Positions 1 through 10,236 of a stretch of 64,000 nt of DNA are shown piece after piece; positions within the stretch are counted from its first letter, which is position 1; each line of letters begins with the position of its first letter. This stretch comes from Hippasteria phrygiana. Its lineage: Eukaryota; Echinodermata; Asteroidea; Valvatida; Goniasteridae. Both the position numbers and the translations under genes were made by a program. The notes under the pieces are model-generated. The model had not been told where the DNA came from, searched no databases, and was given only the letters and a program-made list of their open reading frames with translations. Location of the stretch: positions 1,178,001-1,242,000 of the forward strand of contig JAZGUH010000370.1 in assembly GCA_037893225.1 (NCBI GenBank). Direction: 5' to 3'.

Positions 1-600
1 GGCCGGGGAAAAGCCGTACAGAGGCTGCGCGGAGATGGTGCGGCCGCTGTGGGGTTGCTGCGGGATGACTGCTCAATATCCGTGCGATATCCGTGCGATT
101 TCACAGGTACTGCATGGGCAGCGAGCGGCAACCTTGCGATAGCTGTGTGAGGGCCGTGCGATTGTCCTAAGAGCCTACAATCTCCGTACGATTTTTTTTG
201 CCCCAATGTCCACCTAAAAATGTCCACGTTTTCTGCACAATCAGCGCGCGGCCTCCGCGCGGTGCCCGTGCGGGGATTGTGCAATGCCACCTACGACATG
301 TCTACGGGCTACGGGCTTACGATTTTTTCAAATTTGTATAACTTCTCGCTAAACAAAATCGTAGAGGCCGCAGCGCCCGTGAATCCGTACGAAAATCTCA
401 CGGAGGCCGCACGGAAAGGGGATACGGGCAGGATACAGGCTCCACAGACCCATCGCAGGCCAAATGTGAATTAGGCATTACTTTTATTAGATAGGGTACA
501 GAAACGCAATGATTTGGCCGGTGACGTTGGAGTTCGGCTCATCATTGCCGTCACTTTCAAAGTCGATCCGTTGCTACCCTTAGTTTGTTTTCTAGGCATT
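1..600. other. Unassigned repetitive DNA
   Basis: No gene is recognisable. The segment repeats the short phrases GTGCGAT and CCGTGCGAT many times, and the two arms TTTTCTGCACAATC and GGGGATTGTGCA near 230-285 face each other. This suggests an old inverted-repeat transposon fragment. A short open frame at 220-474 has no recognisable domain and is most likely fortuitous. Confidence 0.4.
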
Positions 601-604
601 TTTG

Positions 605-800
605 TGGTTAACCCTTTTGAAGCTGGATGATGCCAATAGACGCAAAACAAATTCTGCATTTTCAATCCATTGTTGGATTATTCTGTATGTTACGCTTGGC
701 TGCACAAGCCTCTCGTGTCCATTTCGCTTGGCTGCACAGGCCACCCTGGCACCTCACTATAAAATAACCGCACTCAAGGGGTTTAACCCTAACCCCCTAG
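605..800 (-). mobile_element. Fragment of TTAACCCC-ended MITE family (CAGCCAAGCG family)
   Basis: Carries the family hallmarks in reverse orientation: two copies of CGCTTGGCTGCACA, the phrase CAATCCATTGTTGGATTA, and an outer end reading CTCAAGGGGTTTAACC. The same words recur at 1753-2056, 14592-14785, 21345-21860, 35925-36375, 53215-53395, 54825-55079, 56090-56390 and 58780-59070. Intact ends are TTAACCCCTTG, flanked by TTAA, which is the target preference of piggyBac-like elements. No transposase is encoded, so the copies are non-autonomous. Confidence 0.6.
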
Positions 801-814
801 ACCCTTTTTGCTAG

Positions 815-1010
815 GAACCATCCTCAATCCTCCAAAATCCTCCGATTACCCTGCCCAAAAAATGCATTCATCCTCAATCCTCCAAAATCCTCCTGTGCTT
901 TAAACACCATTCATCCTCGATCCTCCAAAATCCTCTGCTTGAAACACCACTCATCCTCAATCCTCCAAAATCCTCTTAAAAAAAAAAAATACCATTCATC
1001 CTCAATCCTC
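815..1010. repeat. Minisatellite CCTCAATCCTCCAAAATC
   Basis: Five or so imperfect units of the phrase ATCCTCAATCCTCCAAAATCC, separated by short stretches such as TGCTTTAAACACCATTC. The left border reads TTTAACCCTAACCCCCTAG...GCTAGGAACCATCC, which is the reverse complement of the right border of the large array ending at 4300. The two loci are therefore copies of one TTAACCC-ended element with different array lengths. Confidence 0.75.
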
Positions 1011-1166
1011 AAATATATAGACACTGTGCCCGAAAGATGTGCCGCAGTGATTGCTGCCAAGTGTGTACACACCAAATATTAGAGTAAAGTTTGATAAAAA
1101 AAGATGGTAGGACTGGCAGATACTAATGTGAGCTACATGTATGCTCACAACAATTACCTTTTCTAT

Positions 1167-1535
1167 TTAACCCTAACCTTCCCAAATCCTCCAAAATCCT
1201 CTTTGCAAAATGGAGGAATTTGGAGGATTGAGGGCACTTGGAAGTTGATGCATTGGAGGATTTTGCAGGATTGAGGTTACTAGGGGTTTTTGCCCCTGCA
1301 GGAATATGGAGGATCCAGGTTATCAGGCTCAATGTGATACATGAGGATTTTGGAGGATTGAGGTTACTAGGGGTATGCAAAAAAAACCTAGAGGATTTTG
1401 GAGGATTCATGCTATGGTCCCCATAAGAGGATTTTGGAGGATTCAGGTTATATGGAGTTTTAACACTTTGAAATCAGAGGATGTTGGAGGATTCAGGTTA
1501 CATGCGGGGAAAATGATGTAGGGAGTTAGGGTTAA
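1167..1535. mobile_element. TTAACCCTAAC-ended element with GGATTTTGGAGG repeats
   Basis: Both ends read TTAACCCTAAC when read inwards (TTAACCCTAACCTTCCC on the left, reverse complement of GGGAGTTAGGGTTAA on the right), so TTAA is the target duplication. The interior has repeated GAGGATTTTGGAGGATT phrases. A related copy in opposite orientation lies at 20536-20796. No coding capacity. Confidence 0.7.
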
Positions 1536-1752
1536 TGCAGGTGAAAAATGTAAACCAGGCATTGTAAGGCATTAAATATCAATTTCTACAGATAATTGTT
1601 ATGCTTATACAGCGCTTTCCATCGTATCAACGATCTCAAAGTGCTTTACAATTATTCAGATATGTCAAGTGTCAAGTGTTCAAATAATTTTGCACACCAC
1701 TCTACATGTACCATCGTACCTTCAGGTAAATTTCCATTACAAAGATTTGTTC

Positions 1753-2056
1753 AAACTCTTGAATACGGACGACGGCCATAAGCCGCGGTTTAAAAAAGAC
1801 CACCTGGCCAGTTGTCGTCTATACGCACATTCCTGCGCGTACTCAATCCAGTCAATTATATTGTTCTTGAATAGGAGTGTAATGAATAGATGGAGCTTTT
1901 TCAAACAAAGCTTTTATTCACATGAAGGGCTATGAGTATGAATAGGACCACACTATTCAGTGTGGTGCCTATTGTTTGCATTTATTTACGCTTGGCTGCA
2001 CAGCCCGTTCTTGGCATACCAGCCCCTATCAATAGCAACCCAACACAAGGGGTTAA
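1753..2056 (-). mobile_element. TTAACCCC-ended MITE, nearly full length
   Basis: Reverse-oriented copy. It starts with CTTGAATACGGACGACGGCC, contains the internal phrases GGAGTGTAATGAATAGATGGAG and GTGTGGTGCCTATTG, and ends CAACACAAGGGGTTAA. The GCTTGGCTGCACAG segment marks the family. TTAA at the right end supports piggyBac-like mobilisation. Confidence 0.65.
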
Positions 2057-2865
2057 AAAAAAAAAATTAAAAAAAATAAAGACCGACTCATTACATCCTA
2101 TCCTCGGTTAATGTTTCCATATTTATCTTACTGTGGTGAAACTTTCATTTCTGCCGGCTCGAAAAAGATTTTGGAAAGTTGAAACGACGCAAAGACTACA
2201 TGCATGCACGATCACAAACCACAAACATAAGACCCGGAGATGTGTTCGTTGACGTGATCGCTGCATTCAAGTACACACTTGACCGATCAGAAGCTATTGC
2301 ATGCGTGACTTGAATGATAAGTACGGGCCTCTCGCGAGCCTGATAAGACACAACATATATCCTTTTGGAATTACGGCGGATTTGCGGCAAAAGACGGACT
2401 GATCTTATCAGAAAATCATCTATGCCGAAGGCAGCTTTATGAATATTTGTTGCAATGTGTCTCAGACTACACGTACACAAATGTGATGCGATCAAGCAAA
2501 ATACGTCTGAAGTATGTAGGCCATGGTCAATTTTGGGATTTGTACATATTCATTTGTAGCGTACTTCAAGCTCCATATTACTGAAAACCCCATGTGAATA
2601 CGACGTTTGGTTAAAAAGTTACAAATATTTGAACACCGGCACATTAAAAAGAAAGAAACTGAGAAAATAGAGTTAAAAGTTTCACATTTATAATACATGT
2701 CATATTTTCATGTGAAAGAAGAATGTTTTTCCTTCTGTTTTTGTAAAAAAAAAGACGATTTTTCTTTTTCCACTACGAACATATTTTGGCCCATATCTCA
2801 AAACAAGGATTGCCGAGTTCCGACTGATTTCGCTTGATCGCATCACAAATGTAATTGCTTCATAT
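2057..2865. other. Intergenic; 21-bp inverted repeat
   Basis: No gene seen. ACAAATGTGATGCGATCAAG at about 2477 is inverted at about 2835 (GCTTGATCGCATCACAAATG). This is a likely terminal or subterminal inverted repeat of an unnamed element about 380 bp long. The 99-codon minus frame across 2196-2495 starts with TTG and shows no domain. Confidence 0.35.
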
Positions 2866-3192
2866 ACAGTACACTGCCTTTGAAAGTTAACCTGGGAATG
2901 TGAATTTCTCTACACACCTTTTCTCTTCCCACGGAATTCATTTTCATTTCACAAAATGTGAAGAAAATTTCCACACAGTGGGAAAACATTTTCACTCCTT
3001 TTCACATATTAAAAGTGAGAAAACATTTCCGCACTTTTTCTCAAAAGTGCGAACATAATTTCCAACTTGAATTCACTCTTTCACAGGGGGCAAGTTGCAT
3101 GCGAAATGCAAAATGCGCACTGCGAAAGCGACTGCAAATTCTTGTAAAACCTAATTACCATCCCCATTCATGGTGTTAACTTTCAATTGCAA
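2866..3192. mobile_element. MITE with CAGTACACTGC...GTTAAC inverted ends
   Basis: The left end ACAGTACACTGCCTTTGAAA and the right end GTGTTAACTTTCAATTGCAA are inverted relative to each other. The interior is rich in GGGAAA...TTTTCAC phrases. Two further copies occur at 23835-24115 and 30240-30575, which share the ends and the inner AATTCA/GGGAAATTATTTT phrases. Confidence 0.65.
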
Positions 3193-3259
3193 TTGACCAG
3201 TTGACCGGCCTGGATCAAGGTTCGTGGTCTGAATTGATTCAGTCTACATTTTGTGTATT

Positions 3260-3350
3260 TGTAAGGCCTCGTCACGTTGCATCCGAACCGGGTACCCGCG
3301 TACCCGGCTGCAAATTTCAGGAACCGGTTCCAGATTATAGAATCAAGTAC
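3260..3350 (+). mobile_element. Fragment of ACCGGGTACCCG hAT-like MITE
   Basis: CATCCGAACCGGGTACCCG, GGAACCGGTTCCAGATTAT and CAAGTACCCGTAAC match the intact element at 39347-39948. Another fragment lies at 18225-18312. This copy is truncated. Confidence 0.6.
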
Positions 3351-3373
3351 CCGTAACCAAATTAACGTATTAC

Positions 3374-4300
3374 TTAACCCTAACCCTCCTCAATCCTCCA
3401 AAATCCTCATGGTGGTTTTGGAGGATTGAGGAGGATTGAGGAGGATTGAGGAGGAATGGTGATTGAAGCACCGGAGGATTTTGGAGGATTGAGGAGGAAT
3501 GGTGATTGAAGCACAGGAGGATTTTGGAGGATTGAGGAGGAATAGTGATTGAATGGTGATTGAAGCAAAGGATTTTGGAGGATTGAGGATGAATGGTGAT
3601 TGAAGCACAAGGAGGATTTTGGAGGATTGAAGAGGAATGGTGATTGAAGCACAGGAGGATTTTGGAGGATTGAGGAGGAATGGTGATTGAAGCACAGGAG
3701 GATTTTGGAGGATTGAGGAGGAATGGTGATTGAATGGTGATTGAAGCAAAGGATTTTGGAGGATTGAGGATGAATGGTGATTGAAGCACAGGAGGATTTT
3801 GGAGGATTGAGGATGAATGGTGATTGAAGCACAGGAGGATTTTGGAGGATTGAGGAGGAATGGTGATTGAATGGTGATTGAAGCAAAGGATTTTGGAGGA
3901 TTGAGGATGAATGGTGATTGAAGCACAGGAGGATTTTGGAGGATTGAGGATGAATGGTGATTGAAGCACAGGAGGATTTTGGAGGATTGAGGAGGAATGG
4001 TGATTGAATGGTGATTGAAGCAAAGGATTTTGGAGGATTGAGGATGAATGGTGATTGAAGCACAAGGAGGATTTTGGAGGATTGAAGAGGAATGGTGATT
4101 GAAGCACAGGAGGATTTTGGAGGATTGAGGAGGAATGGTGATTGAAGCACAGGAGGATTTTGGAGGATTGAGGAGGAATGGTGATTGAATGGTGATTGAA
4201 GCAAAGGATTTTGGAGGATTGAGGATGAATGGTGATTGAAGCACAGGAGGATTTTGGAGGATTGAGGATGGTTCCTAGCAATAAGGGCCGAGGGGGTTAA
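3374..4300. mobile_element. TTAACCC-ended element filled by a roughly 43-bp minisatellite
   Basis: The left end TTAACCCTAACCCTCCTC and the right end GGGGGTTAA are both TTAA-bounded. Between about 3415 and 4270 roughly twenty units of GGAGGATTTTGGAGGATTG plus AGGAATGGTGATTGAAGCAC alternate in a higher-order pattern. Some units are extended by a second AATGGTGATTG. The unit length is not a multiple of three and contains no stop on the minus strand, so all three minus frames stay open for about 300 codons. These frames are artefacts of the repeat, not genes. Confidence 0.85.
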
Positions 4301-4317
4301 TAGTAATTTCTCAGACA

Positions 4318-4600
4318 ATGAAAAAGAACGTTTTGGACTGTCATTTGTGGGCAATTTCTTAAATGAAAACCAGGGTACATGGACAAACAAAACAGATCAA
4401 CATCCATGACGCTTGCGAAAATGCAATTTACATGTATACCGTAAAGCTACAGAGCTCAATGTACACACTTGCATCTTGCTGCATTGATGCAACGATATAG
4501 CATTAACGTGCAGACCTTTATGATCAATATAAAAGAGCAATTTCTGGGATTTGATTTCTTTAAATGGCTTTCTTTACTCTGGTACTGCAGCTTTCTTTTT
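4318..4600. repeat. Dispersed repeat (copy at 35690-35925)
   Basis: GTCATTTGTGG, AATGAAAACCAGGGTACATG, TGCAATTTACA and TGTACACACTTGCATCTTGC recur in the same order at 35710-35850, and weakly at 39480-39590. The class is unknown and no coding signal was seen. Confidence 0.6.
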
Positions 4601-4933
4601 CAATCGGGTACATGTACCTAGAAATGCACACACCTAGACACAACACCCATCCGCGTTTTTGCATCCCTGTGGAGACATGGCATTGTTCTCCCCTTTGTCC
4701 CTGTACTTAAAGGAAACATGATTTAGGATGTATATTGCATGATTCCTGCTTAAAACAATAAAGTATTATCTTGACAATGATATTTTGTGTCCAGAGACAA
4801 TTATTTCCCAGATTAAATATGAGAAAACAATTTTTGAAAATGTTTGTCCAAGCTACTCCGCCCCCCCGAGTGGGACCCTCATTAACATAAGTGTGTGACG
4901 TAGATCGAGGCACATTACCCATTCATCACGGTT
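4600..4933. other. Intergenic, nothing recognised
   Basis: AT-rich spacer with a short C-run near 4861. No repeat family or coding signal recognised. Confidence 0.3.
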
Positions 4934-5060
4934 CACTATATTTTGCTTAGATTTTGGACGAAGAATTTTCGCCGTACAATGTACACACAATGTATAATAT
5001 GCATTGTGTGTACATTGTACGGTGAAAATTCTTCGTCCAAAATCTAAGCAAAATATAGTG
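4934..5060. repeat. 127-bp near-perfect palindrome
   Basis: The two 63-base arms are reverse complements about a centre at 4997 with only about two mismatches (one is C/T near 4973 versus 5021). The outer ends are CACTATATTTTGCTTAG and CTAAGCAAAATATAGTG. The palindrome ends ten bases before the ATG of the THAP exon. Such arms could form a cruciform, or a transcript hairpin in the 5' leader. It could also be a foldback transposon. Confidence 0.9.
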
Positions 5061-5070
5061 TTTTTCAGCC

Positions 5071-5413
5071 ATGCCGACAAGGTGTGTGGCTGCTGGGTGC
5101 AGCAAAACAACGACGGGTGGAGTAAGCCTTAATTTATTTCCAACTGAAGCGAAATATCGGAGAATTTGGACGGAAAGTGAAGGTGACAAGAGCAAAGAGG
5201 TCCAGCCCCAGCAGCTTTTCAGCGTTATGTAGCGACCACTTTGAGCCGTCGTGTTTCGATACTGGTATTTTCAAATCCTTTGGGATGACCATTAAAAATA
5301 TGCTCAAGTCCACTGCCATCCCAACAAAGTTCCCAGATGTGAGTAAGATAAAGGCGAAAACAGTTAAACGGCCCATTCCCCGAGGAGCCTTCGCTAAAAG
5401 GGAGAAAATCAGG
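5071..5413 (+). pseudogene. THAP-domain exon, frameshifted
   Basis: THAP domains are C2CH zinc-coordinating DNA-binding modules found in transcription factors and P-element-type transposases. Visible features in order: MPTRCVAAGC start with the C-x4-C pair, NLFP, RRIW, then LCSDHFEPSCF (the second C and H), and TAIPTKFP resembling the conserved AVPT/IPT tail. The first half is in the frame of ATG 5071, while everything from about 5177 onwards is in another frame. One base has therefore been gained or lost near 5172-5178. The second conserved Trp of the family appears replaced by Arg. The frame then runs to AGG|GTAAGT at 5413/5414, a strong splice donor. No downstream exon was identified. It is either a decayed gene or transposase, or an intact gene with an assembly error. 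Confidence 0.7.
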
Positions 5414-5719
5414 GTAAGTTCGATGTTAGTTGTATTATGTTGTTGCAACTTACGAAATTGCACGTGTAGACCTAGTGTGTGTATACGGGCCGGGTCCAGA
5501 CTATCGAGTCGATCCATGAATTTCGGTGCCTCGGTCTACGTCACGAACAGCGCCCTCAATTTGAGTCTCAACAAATTTCAAAAAGGGGGGGTCAATTTTT
5601 GAGCAGCAAATAATCACACTAAAACTTCGCTTGAACCAGTTTGGCTTTTAATTCACATTTAATACATATAAATGAATTTATTTATTAAATAAAATGTGAT
5701 CCGGTCAATTTGAGAAGCA

Positions 5720-6305
5720 TGGTTCCTTTAAGCAAACCCCCATAGACTTTGTACACAAAATTCCTTGTGGAGACAACCTAACCCATATAATAAACCTTTT
5801 CGACATTATCAAAGCATCATGGGAACTGCATCAGCCCTAACTGGCATTAGAAGAGCAAGCACATTAGAACGGACGTGATTGTTTGCATTGGTCACATGTT
5901 CGTTGTCATGCTTGCTTGCAAAAATCCTCTTCTGATTGGCTAATAATGTGACATTATTAGCTGTTCTAATTCCAGAAATTTGCATTCATCAGTAACTGGT
6001 ACCCTGAGAGGGATTCCCCAATTATTTCCTTTATTTTTATTGCCATTTAAAATTGATTTTTCTGGTTATTATTTTCCTTATGTTCCATGCAAAGATATGT
6101 GAAAAGGGTATCGCTCAACTCATGACAGATATTTAACATAAAATCAATTAAGATTTGGACTGGTTCACAGTGCCATAGGTTTGTGTATAAATTGCATGGT
6201 TTGTTTGGCCTCCAAACCCACAATGCATTGAGAATGTCGAAAAGGTTTATTGCCTAGTGGAGACCTATTCAGTCCCTTTGTTCCTATTGTTTTCATGTCT
6301 CCACA
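5720..6305. mobile_element. Inverted-repeat element
   Basis: AATAAACCTTTTCGACATT (5789-5823) is inverted at 6217-6251 with three mismatches over 35 bases, enclosing about 400 bp. The outer flanks TTGTGGAGAC and GTGGAGACC are similar in direct orientation. A non-autonomous DNA transposon is likely. No TSD was resolved. Confidence 0.5.
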
Positions 6306-6344
6306 GAGTACGGTATATCTCTCCACCACTTTCCTGAACACACA

Positions 6345-6545
6345 GTCGTGTTTTCCTATGCTACTGAGGACAATACTTTGTGTTTCCTATTTTCTTCTTT
6401 TAATATAACCCAACCCCATAGACTAAGCACGTATTTTTACATCGGAGGAACAATTTTAACAAAAGACCGACTCCAGAGGACAAGAAAGGTTCTTTTGTAT
6501 TTTCTTTCTCCTCTTGTCCTCAAACGTGGATATACAGTACATGTA
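6345..6545 (+). repeat. Dispersed repeat, inverted partner at 33035-33215
   Basis: TTTCCTATGCTACTGAGGAC, CAACCCCATAGACTAAGCAC, AAAGACCGACTCC and CTCCTCTTGTCCTC all recur as reverse complements at 33060-33215 in mirrored order. The two copies are 27 kb apart and in opposite orientation. Class unknown. Confidence 0.7.
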
Positions 6546-6559
6546 CACCGTCACGTTTT

Positions 6560-6884
6560 TACAGAACTAGCGTGCAAGATCGGGAATTTAATCAAGTGAG
6601 TACATGAACATGTACGATATCCCATTAGCTAAGTGGTTTAAAGATTAACTTGTGTACGCATCTAGGCATTGTGGGGAAAATTCTGTGCAGTGAAAAACGG
6701 GTTGTGTAGTCTCGACGCAAGATGTCGGTAATGAACCGTTAATACGCAATTCAAATAAGCTCTATGGCTAATAACAAGAACAAACAATTTCACGAGCATT
6801 AATTTTTTTTGGGGGGGGGACACAGGTTCCAATGAAAAAATGTCTTCTTTTAAGATAATTTCTCAAGAAATTATTTCTTAAAAG
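6560..6884. other. Intergenic, nothing recognised
   Basis: Short unique-looking spacer with a T-run followed by a G-run near 6804-6820. No gene seen. Confidence 0.3.
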
Positions 6885-7255
6885 GTAGTATACACAATTT
6901 GCTTTTGCTGTTATTTTCAGAAATAAATGGATTTGGGGGTTAGTATTCTATTGCGTGCTAGAAAATATCGTAACACTGACCTGTTTCAAGTTGTGTGTGC
7001 ATAGATGCTGGGAAACCAGAGAAAAACAACAAAAATATGTTCTAGTAGTCTGGTTCCCTGACCATACTTTAGACAAAACATAACAATCGATAGAGCCACA
7101 CAATTATCAGGTCGGAGGGGCTAGACTATTTCCAACGATTGTCGGCCGACAATCATTGGAAATCGATATAAATGTCCACTTTTCTTGAAAACGACAGCAC
7201 ACCAGGTGCCATGATTTCACAGAATGCGTGAGACTGCTATTTACTTACAGTCTAG
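6885..7255 (+). mobile_element. MITE of the GTGTACACGATTGG family
   Basis: Contains GGATTTGGGGGTTAGTATT, the CTGGGAAACCAGAGAAAAAC phrase, the central palindrome CGATTGTCGGCCGACAATC, and ACAGCACACCAGGTGCCATG. The same order is seen at 62193-62790 and, reversed, at 12240-13610, 28490-29450 and 54065-54560. The best-preserved ends are AGTGTACACGATTGGTAAT next to TTAA. Confidence 0.7.
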
Positions 7256-7355
7256 TACGGTAATTCCTAATAATTCTGTAGTTTTGTTTTTTGATGTTTG
7301 CAAATGTTATAAATAAAACTGCAGGTACGCGCGAGCCCAAATTTCTTGCTAACCA

Positions 7356-7630
7356 CAGGGGTGATTTTGGCCACAAAGGAAAAATCCATGAAATCCACGA
7401 AAAATCCACGAGGACACCACAGATCAACATATAGTTTGTATAAATTTTTGCCTAAAGGCACCCCCTTAAAATATCCGTTTTTATTAGTCTACATCCACTT
7501 TTACAGGTAAAATCACCTTATAGGAAAACACCTCAGGAATTCCAGATTGCAAAAGAGATTCTTTAAAAATTCTGAAATCCCGACAAAAAATCCTGAAATC
7601 GGGAAACAATCCTGACAAATCTCACCCCTG
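7356..7630 (-). mobile_element. MITE with CAGGGGTGAGATT inverted ends
   Basis: Starts CAGGGGTGATTTTGG and ends AAATCTCACCCCTG. The interior shares CACCTCAGGAATTCCAGATT, CATCCACTTTTACAGGTAAA and GTGGATTTTTC with 25957-26210 and 63610-63865 (opposite orientation), and more weakly with 41472-41870 and 17020-17110. Confidence 0.7.
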
Positions 7631-8407
7631 TAAACCATTCCACATCGATGGTTATGAAGAGCCGTGAAATTGGAGACTTGCGTTTTATTTATTTATTTAT
7701 TTATTACATTTCTTTACCCAGGGTGTGCCCAAACAGTTTAAAACTGGTTTCCATTGGGGCCCTGCATATTATTAGTTAAAACTGAATATTTACGCATTCA
7801 TACAAAATATTTTAACAAATACAATAATGTTTACACAAATAAATATATTTTCGGTTTCAACTCTCCAGAAGCCTATTGCTGATTTACGGGATGGGCGAAA
7901 AACCCGCGAAAAAAAACTTTTAGGGGTGAAAAACAAGGGGAAATTCCCATCCGGCTCCAAAGTATTTTGGCAACCAAGTTTATAACTCCGCAGATCAGCG
8001 TAAATGACAGAAATATCACTGACAGATGGCTTTACGTAGCTCCGATTTAAATGTCCTTAAGGAGTTTATGGTTCTCATTTGTTCTCATTTTGGGGTATAC
8101 AAGATGGAAAATCACTTTGATGGCATCCCTCACCTGAAATTTCACCAGACTCTCGAGTTTCTTTTTTGGAAAATGCTACACGGGTGATACGCAGCCCTAC
8201 CCGTATCTCGTTCCACTTACTGTACCCGGCTAGAACTACTCAAGGTGTGTACATAAGAGGGGGAACTAAGTGGAAAAACAATGTATTGGATTAACGGCAC
8301 TCGACTCGTTGTTCGACTGTGGTTTTAGTCGACGACGAGGAACGCTTTTAGATGCTCAGTGGAGTGGGTATCACATGTGAGAGATCAAACATCTCCTACC
8401 TGTCTTA
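7631..8407. other. Intergenic; (TTTA)n tract
   Basis: A short (ATTT)n microsatellite lies at 7684-7707. The rest is AT-rich DNA with no gene or named repeat recognised. Confidence 0.35.
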
Positions 8408-9089
8408 AGCCGCGTTCGCATTGGACTAACTATTATCAAAAGTTACCGTACGTGATTGTTAACATTCCACTGTGGTTATTCTTCCGTGCGTCCGCACTTG
8501 GATTACACGGCTCGCGGAAAGTCCTTGGCCAGATAAACTATGCAGTGACATGTCCTCTGTGGTTTTGTAGAACGCGCTAAATTTACACGCATTTCATTGT
8601 GTATGCCAGCGCCATTTGTGTTTTATTCCGAATCAACATGAAGCGAGAATCAAACTCCTGATCATTTCTAGGATATCCCCCATCGTGTAGATCAAAGTAA
8701 AATAGCAGAAAAAGGCAGAAATGCGGCTCAGCATTTGCTCAAGTTAACGAAAGTTTTATGTCATCGTGCGTGCATTCAGTCAGAATTGCAGCTATAGTAC
8801 ACAATGCATGGGGCTAAGTGCGCGTCCCGTAAGCTCAAAATGTAGGTTTTACTTTTAAAGTTTTAATACCGTGGCTGTCCGCACTGGACTTTTCAGCGAC
8901 GTAAAACCTACCACGTAACTCTTCCGCTACTCGCTTGGGTCTGTAAAACTTACTGCTGCGGAGGGTAAAACCGACAATCGACGATCGACACTTGGCAAGT
9001 TTACTGGCTGTCCGCATTGGACTTAATTTGGTTAAGTTGACAAGAGTCTCCGTAGGTTTTACCAAAAAAAGTCCAATGCGGACACGGCT
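8408..9089. mobile_element. TIR element with TTA target duplication (CCGCATTGGACT family)
   Basis: The left end AGCCGCGTTCGCATTGGACT and the right end AGTCCAATGCGGACACGGCT are inverted, flanked by TTA at 8405-8407 and 9090-9092. A 3-bp TTA/TWA duplication is typical of PIF/Harbinger elements. The interior contains further GGCTGTCCGCAYTGGACTT words. A second copy is at 12508-13204 and small remnants lie at 21915-22000 and 41630-41695. No transposase seen. Confidence 0.7.
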
Positions 9090-9179
9090 TTATGCTCATT
9101 CATCTCACAAACTACATTACAGACGTTTATGAACCTGCTGGATCCACTGGCGGATCCAGAGCACACTATGTTTTTGTTT

Positions 9180-9475
9180 TTATTATTATGTGGAGCGCTG
9201 TGGCCTGGTGGCTTAGTGTACTGAACTTAAGATCTCGGTGATACTGCAGATTATGGGTTCGAGACCGGCTGGGGTCATGGTGCTTGTGTCCTTGAGCAAG
9301 GCACTTTGTCACAAGTTGCCTCTCTCCACCAAGGAGTAAATGGGTACCTGTGAGGGCAGTGATGGTTGTGTGTTTGATTAGCCCATGTGCGCTTAAAATA
9401 GCAGCCGGGGCTGTGTACTCCCCAGGGAGTTGAGAAGGTTTCAGGAATGATTGATGGGCCCGATGAGCAGGGGTA
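9180..9475 (+). mobile_element. tRNA-derived SINE with GTGTCCTTGAGCAAGGCAC core
   Basis: The head GGCCTGGTGGCTTAGTG and box-B-like GGGTTCGAGACC are followed by the core TCCTTGAGCAAGGCACTTTG, GGAGTAAATGGGTACC, TAGCCCATG, and the tail GAGAAGGTTTCAGGAATGAT. The same element is present, split by another transposon, at 58600-59150. RNA polymerase III head plus shared body supports a SINE. Confidence 0.8.
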
Positions 9476-10087
9476 ATAATATTTGTTAGGGCAGCCCACG
9501 CGACCACTTTCAAACATGCGGGAAATCTCAGGCTGCACACTGGCAATTTTTCGAGTGCACTCACTGTGGCAAATTAATGACAGGGCCCTTATAAAAAAAT
9601 CAATTATTCCACAGACTGGGCACCTTTCGCCTACACACTTGAAATCTGACACGCTTTTCAACATTTCCAATACTGAAATGCGCTTCATACATGAATGTAT
9701 TTTACACAAACAGATTGGCAATGTCTTGTAGTTGACAAAATAAAGGAAAGAAAACACTTTTATTCTTTGGCAAATGCTTTTGTCACACAAATGTAATTAA
9801 TTTGTGGGTATTAAAAAACAAATCGCGAGACAATGTGGCATATTGTTCAATTGGCATTTAGAGTCGTGAAGTTTTAACTCAACATGGCTTGAGGACTAAA
9901 AAATCCCAAGACACACTGTACATGTACATGTAAATGTACAACAATCTGCCAAATCTGGTTGTTGTCTCCATAAAATAAAACGAATGTTCCCTGAAAAGCG
10001 GAGAATTATCCCAGAACCATGAACTTGGCCTCTTCTGGCAAATACGAAATAGCTCGGCAGAGATGATGGCTTTAATTAATTAATTAA
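9476..10087. other. Intergenic, nothing recognised
   Basis: No coding signal or known repeat. A (TTAA)n tract at 10072-10091 leads into the next element. Confidence 0.3.
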
Positions 10088-10236
10088 TTAACCCTTCTAC
10101 TGTTACAACTATCACAACCTATCAAAAAACCGAAGCCCTTACTCTCCAACAGCTTGTGTGTTTCAACCTGAAACTCGATAGGTTTTGATAGGTAGGGTAG
10201 TTGGCTCCATTTCGGCACCGAGAGAGGGAGGGTTAA
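10088..10236. mobile_element. Short TTAACCCT-ended MITE
   Basis: TTAACCCTTCTACTG on the left and GGGAGGGTTAA on the right are TTAA-bounded inverted ends. Inside, ATCACAACCTATCAAAA is inverted as TTTTGATAGGTAGGGT. No coding capacity. Confidence 0.55.

Noticed and set aside
3370..4390. Three overlapping minus-strand ORFs of 284-327 codons with SSILQNPP/ITIPPQSSKIL repeats
   Set aside because: They come from a tandem minisatellite with no stops in any minus frame. Being open in all three frames at once shows they are not coding.
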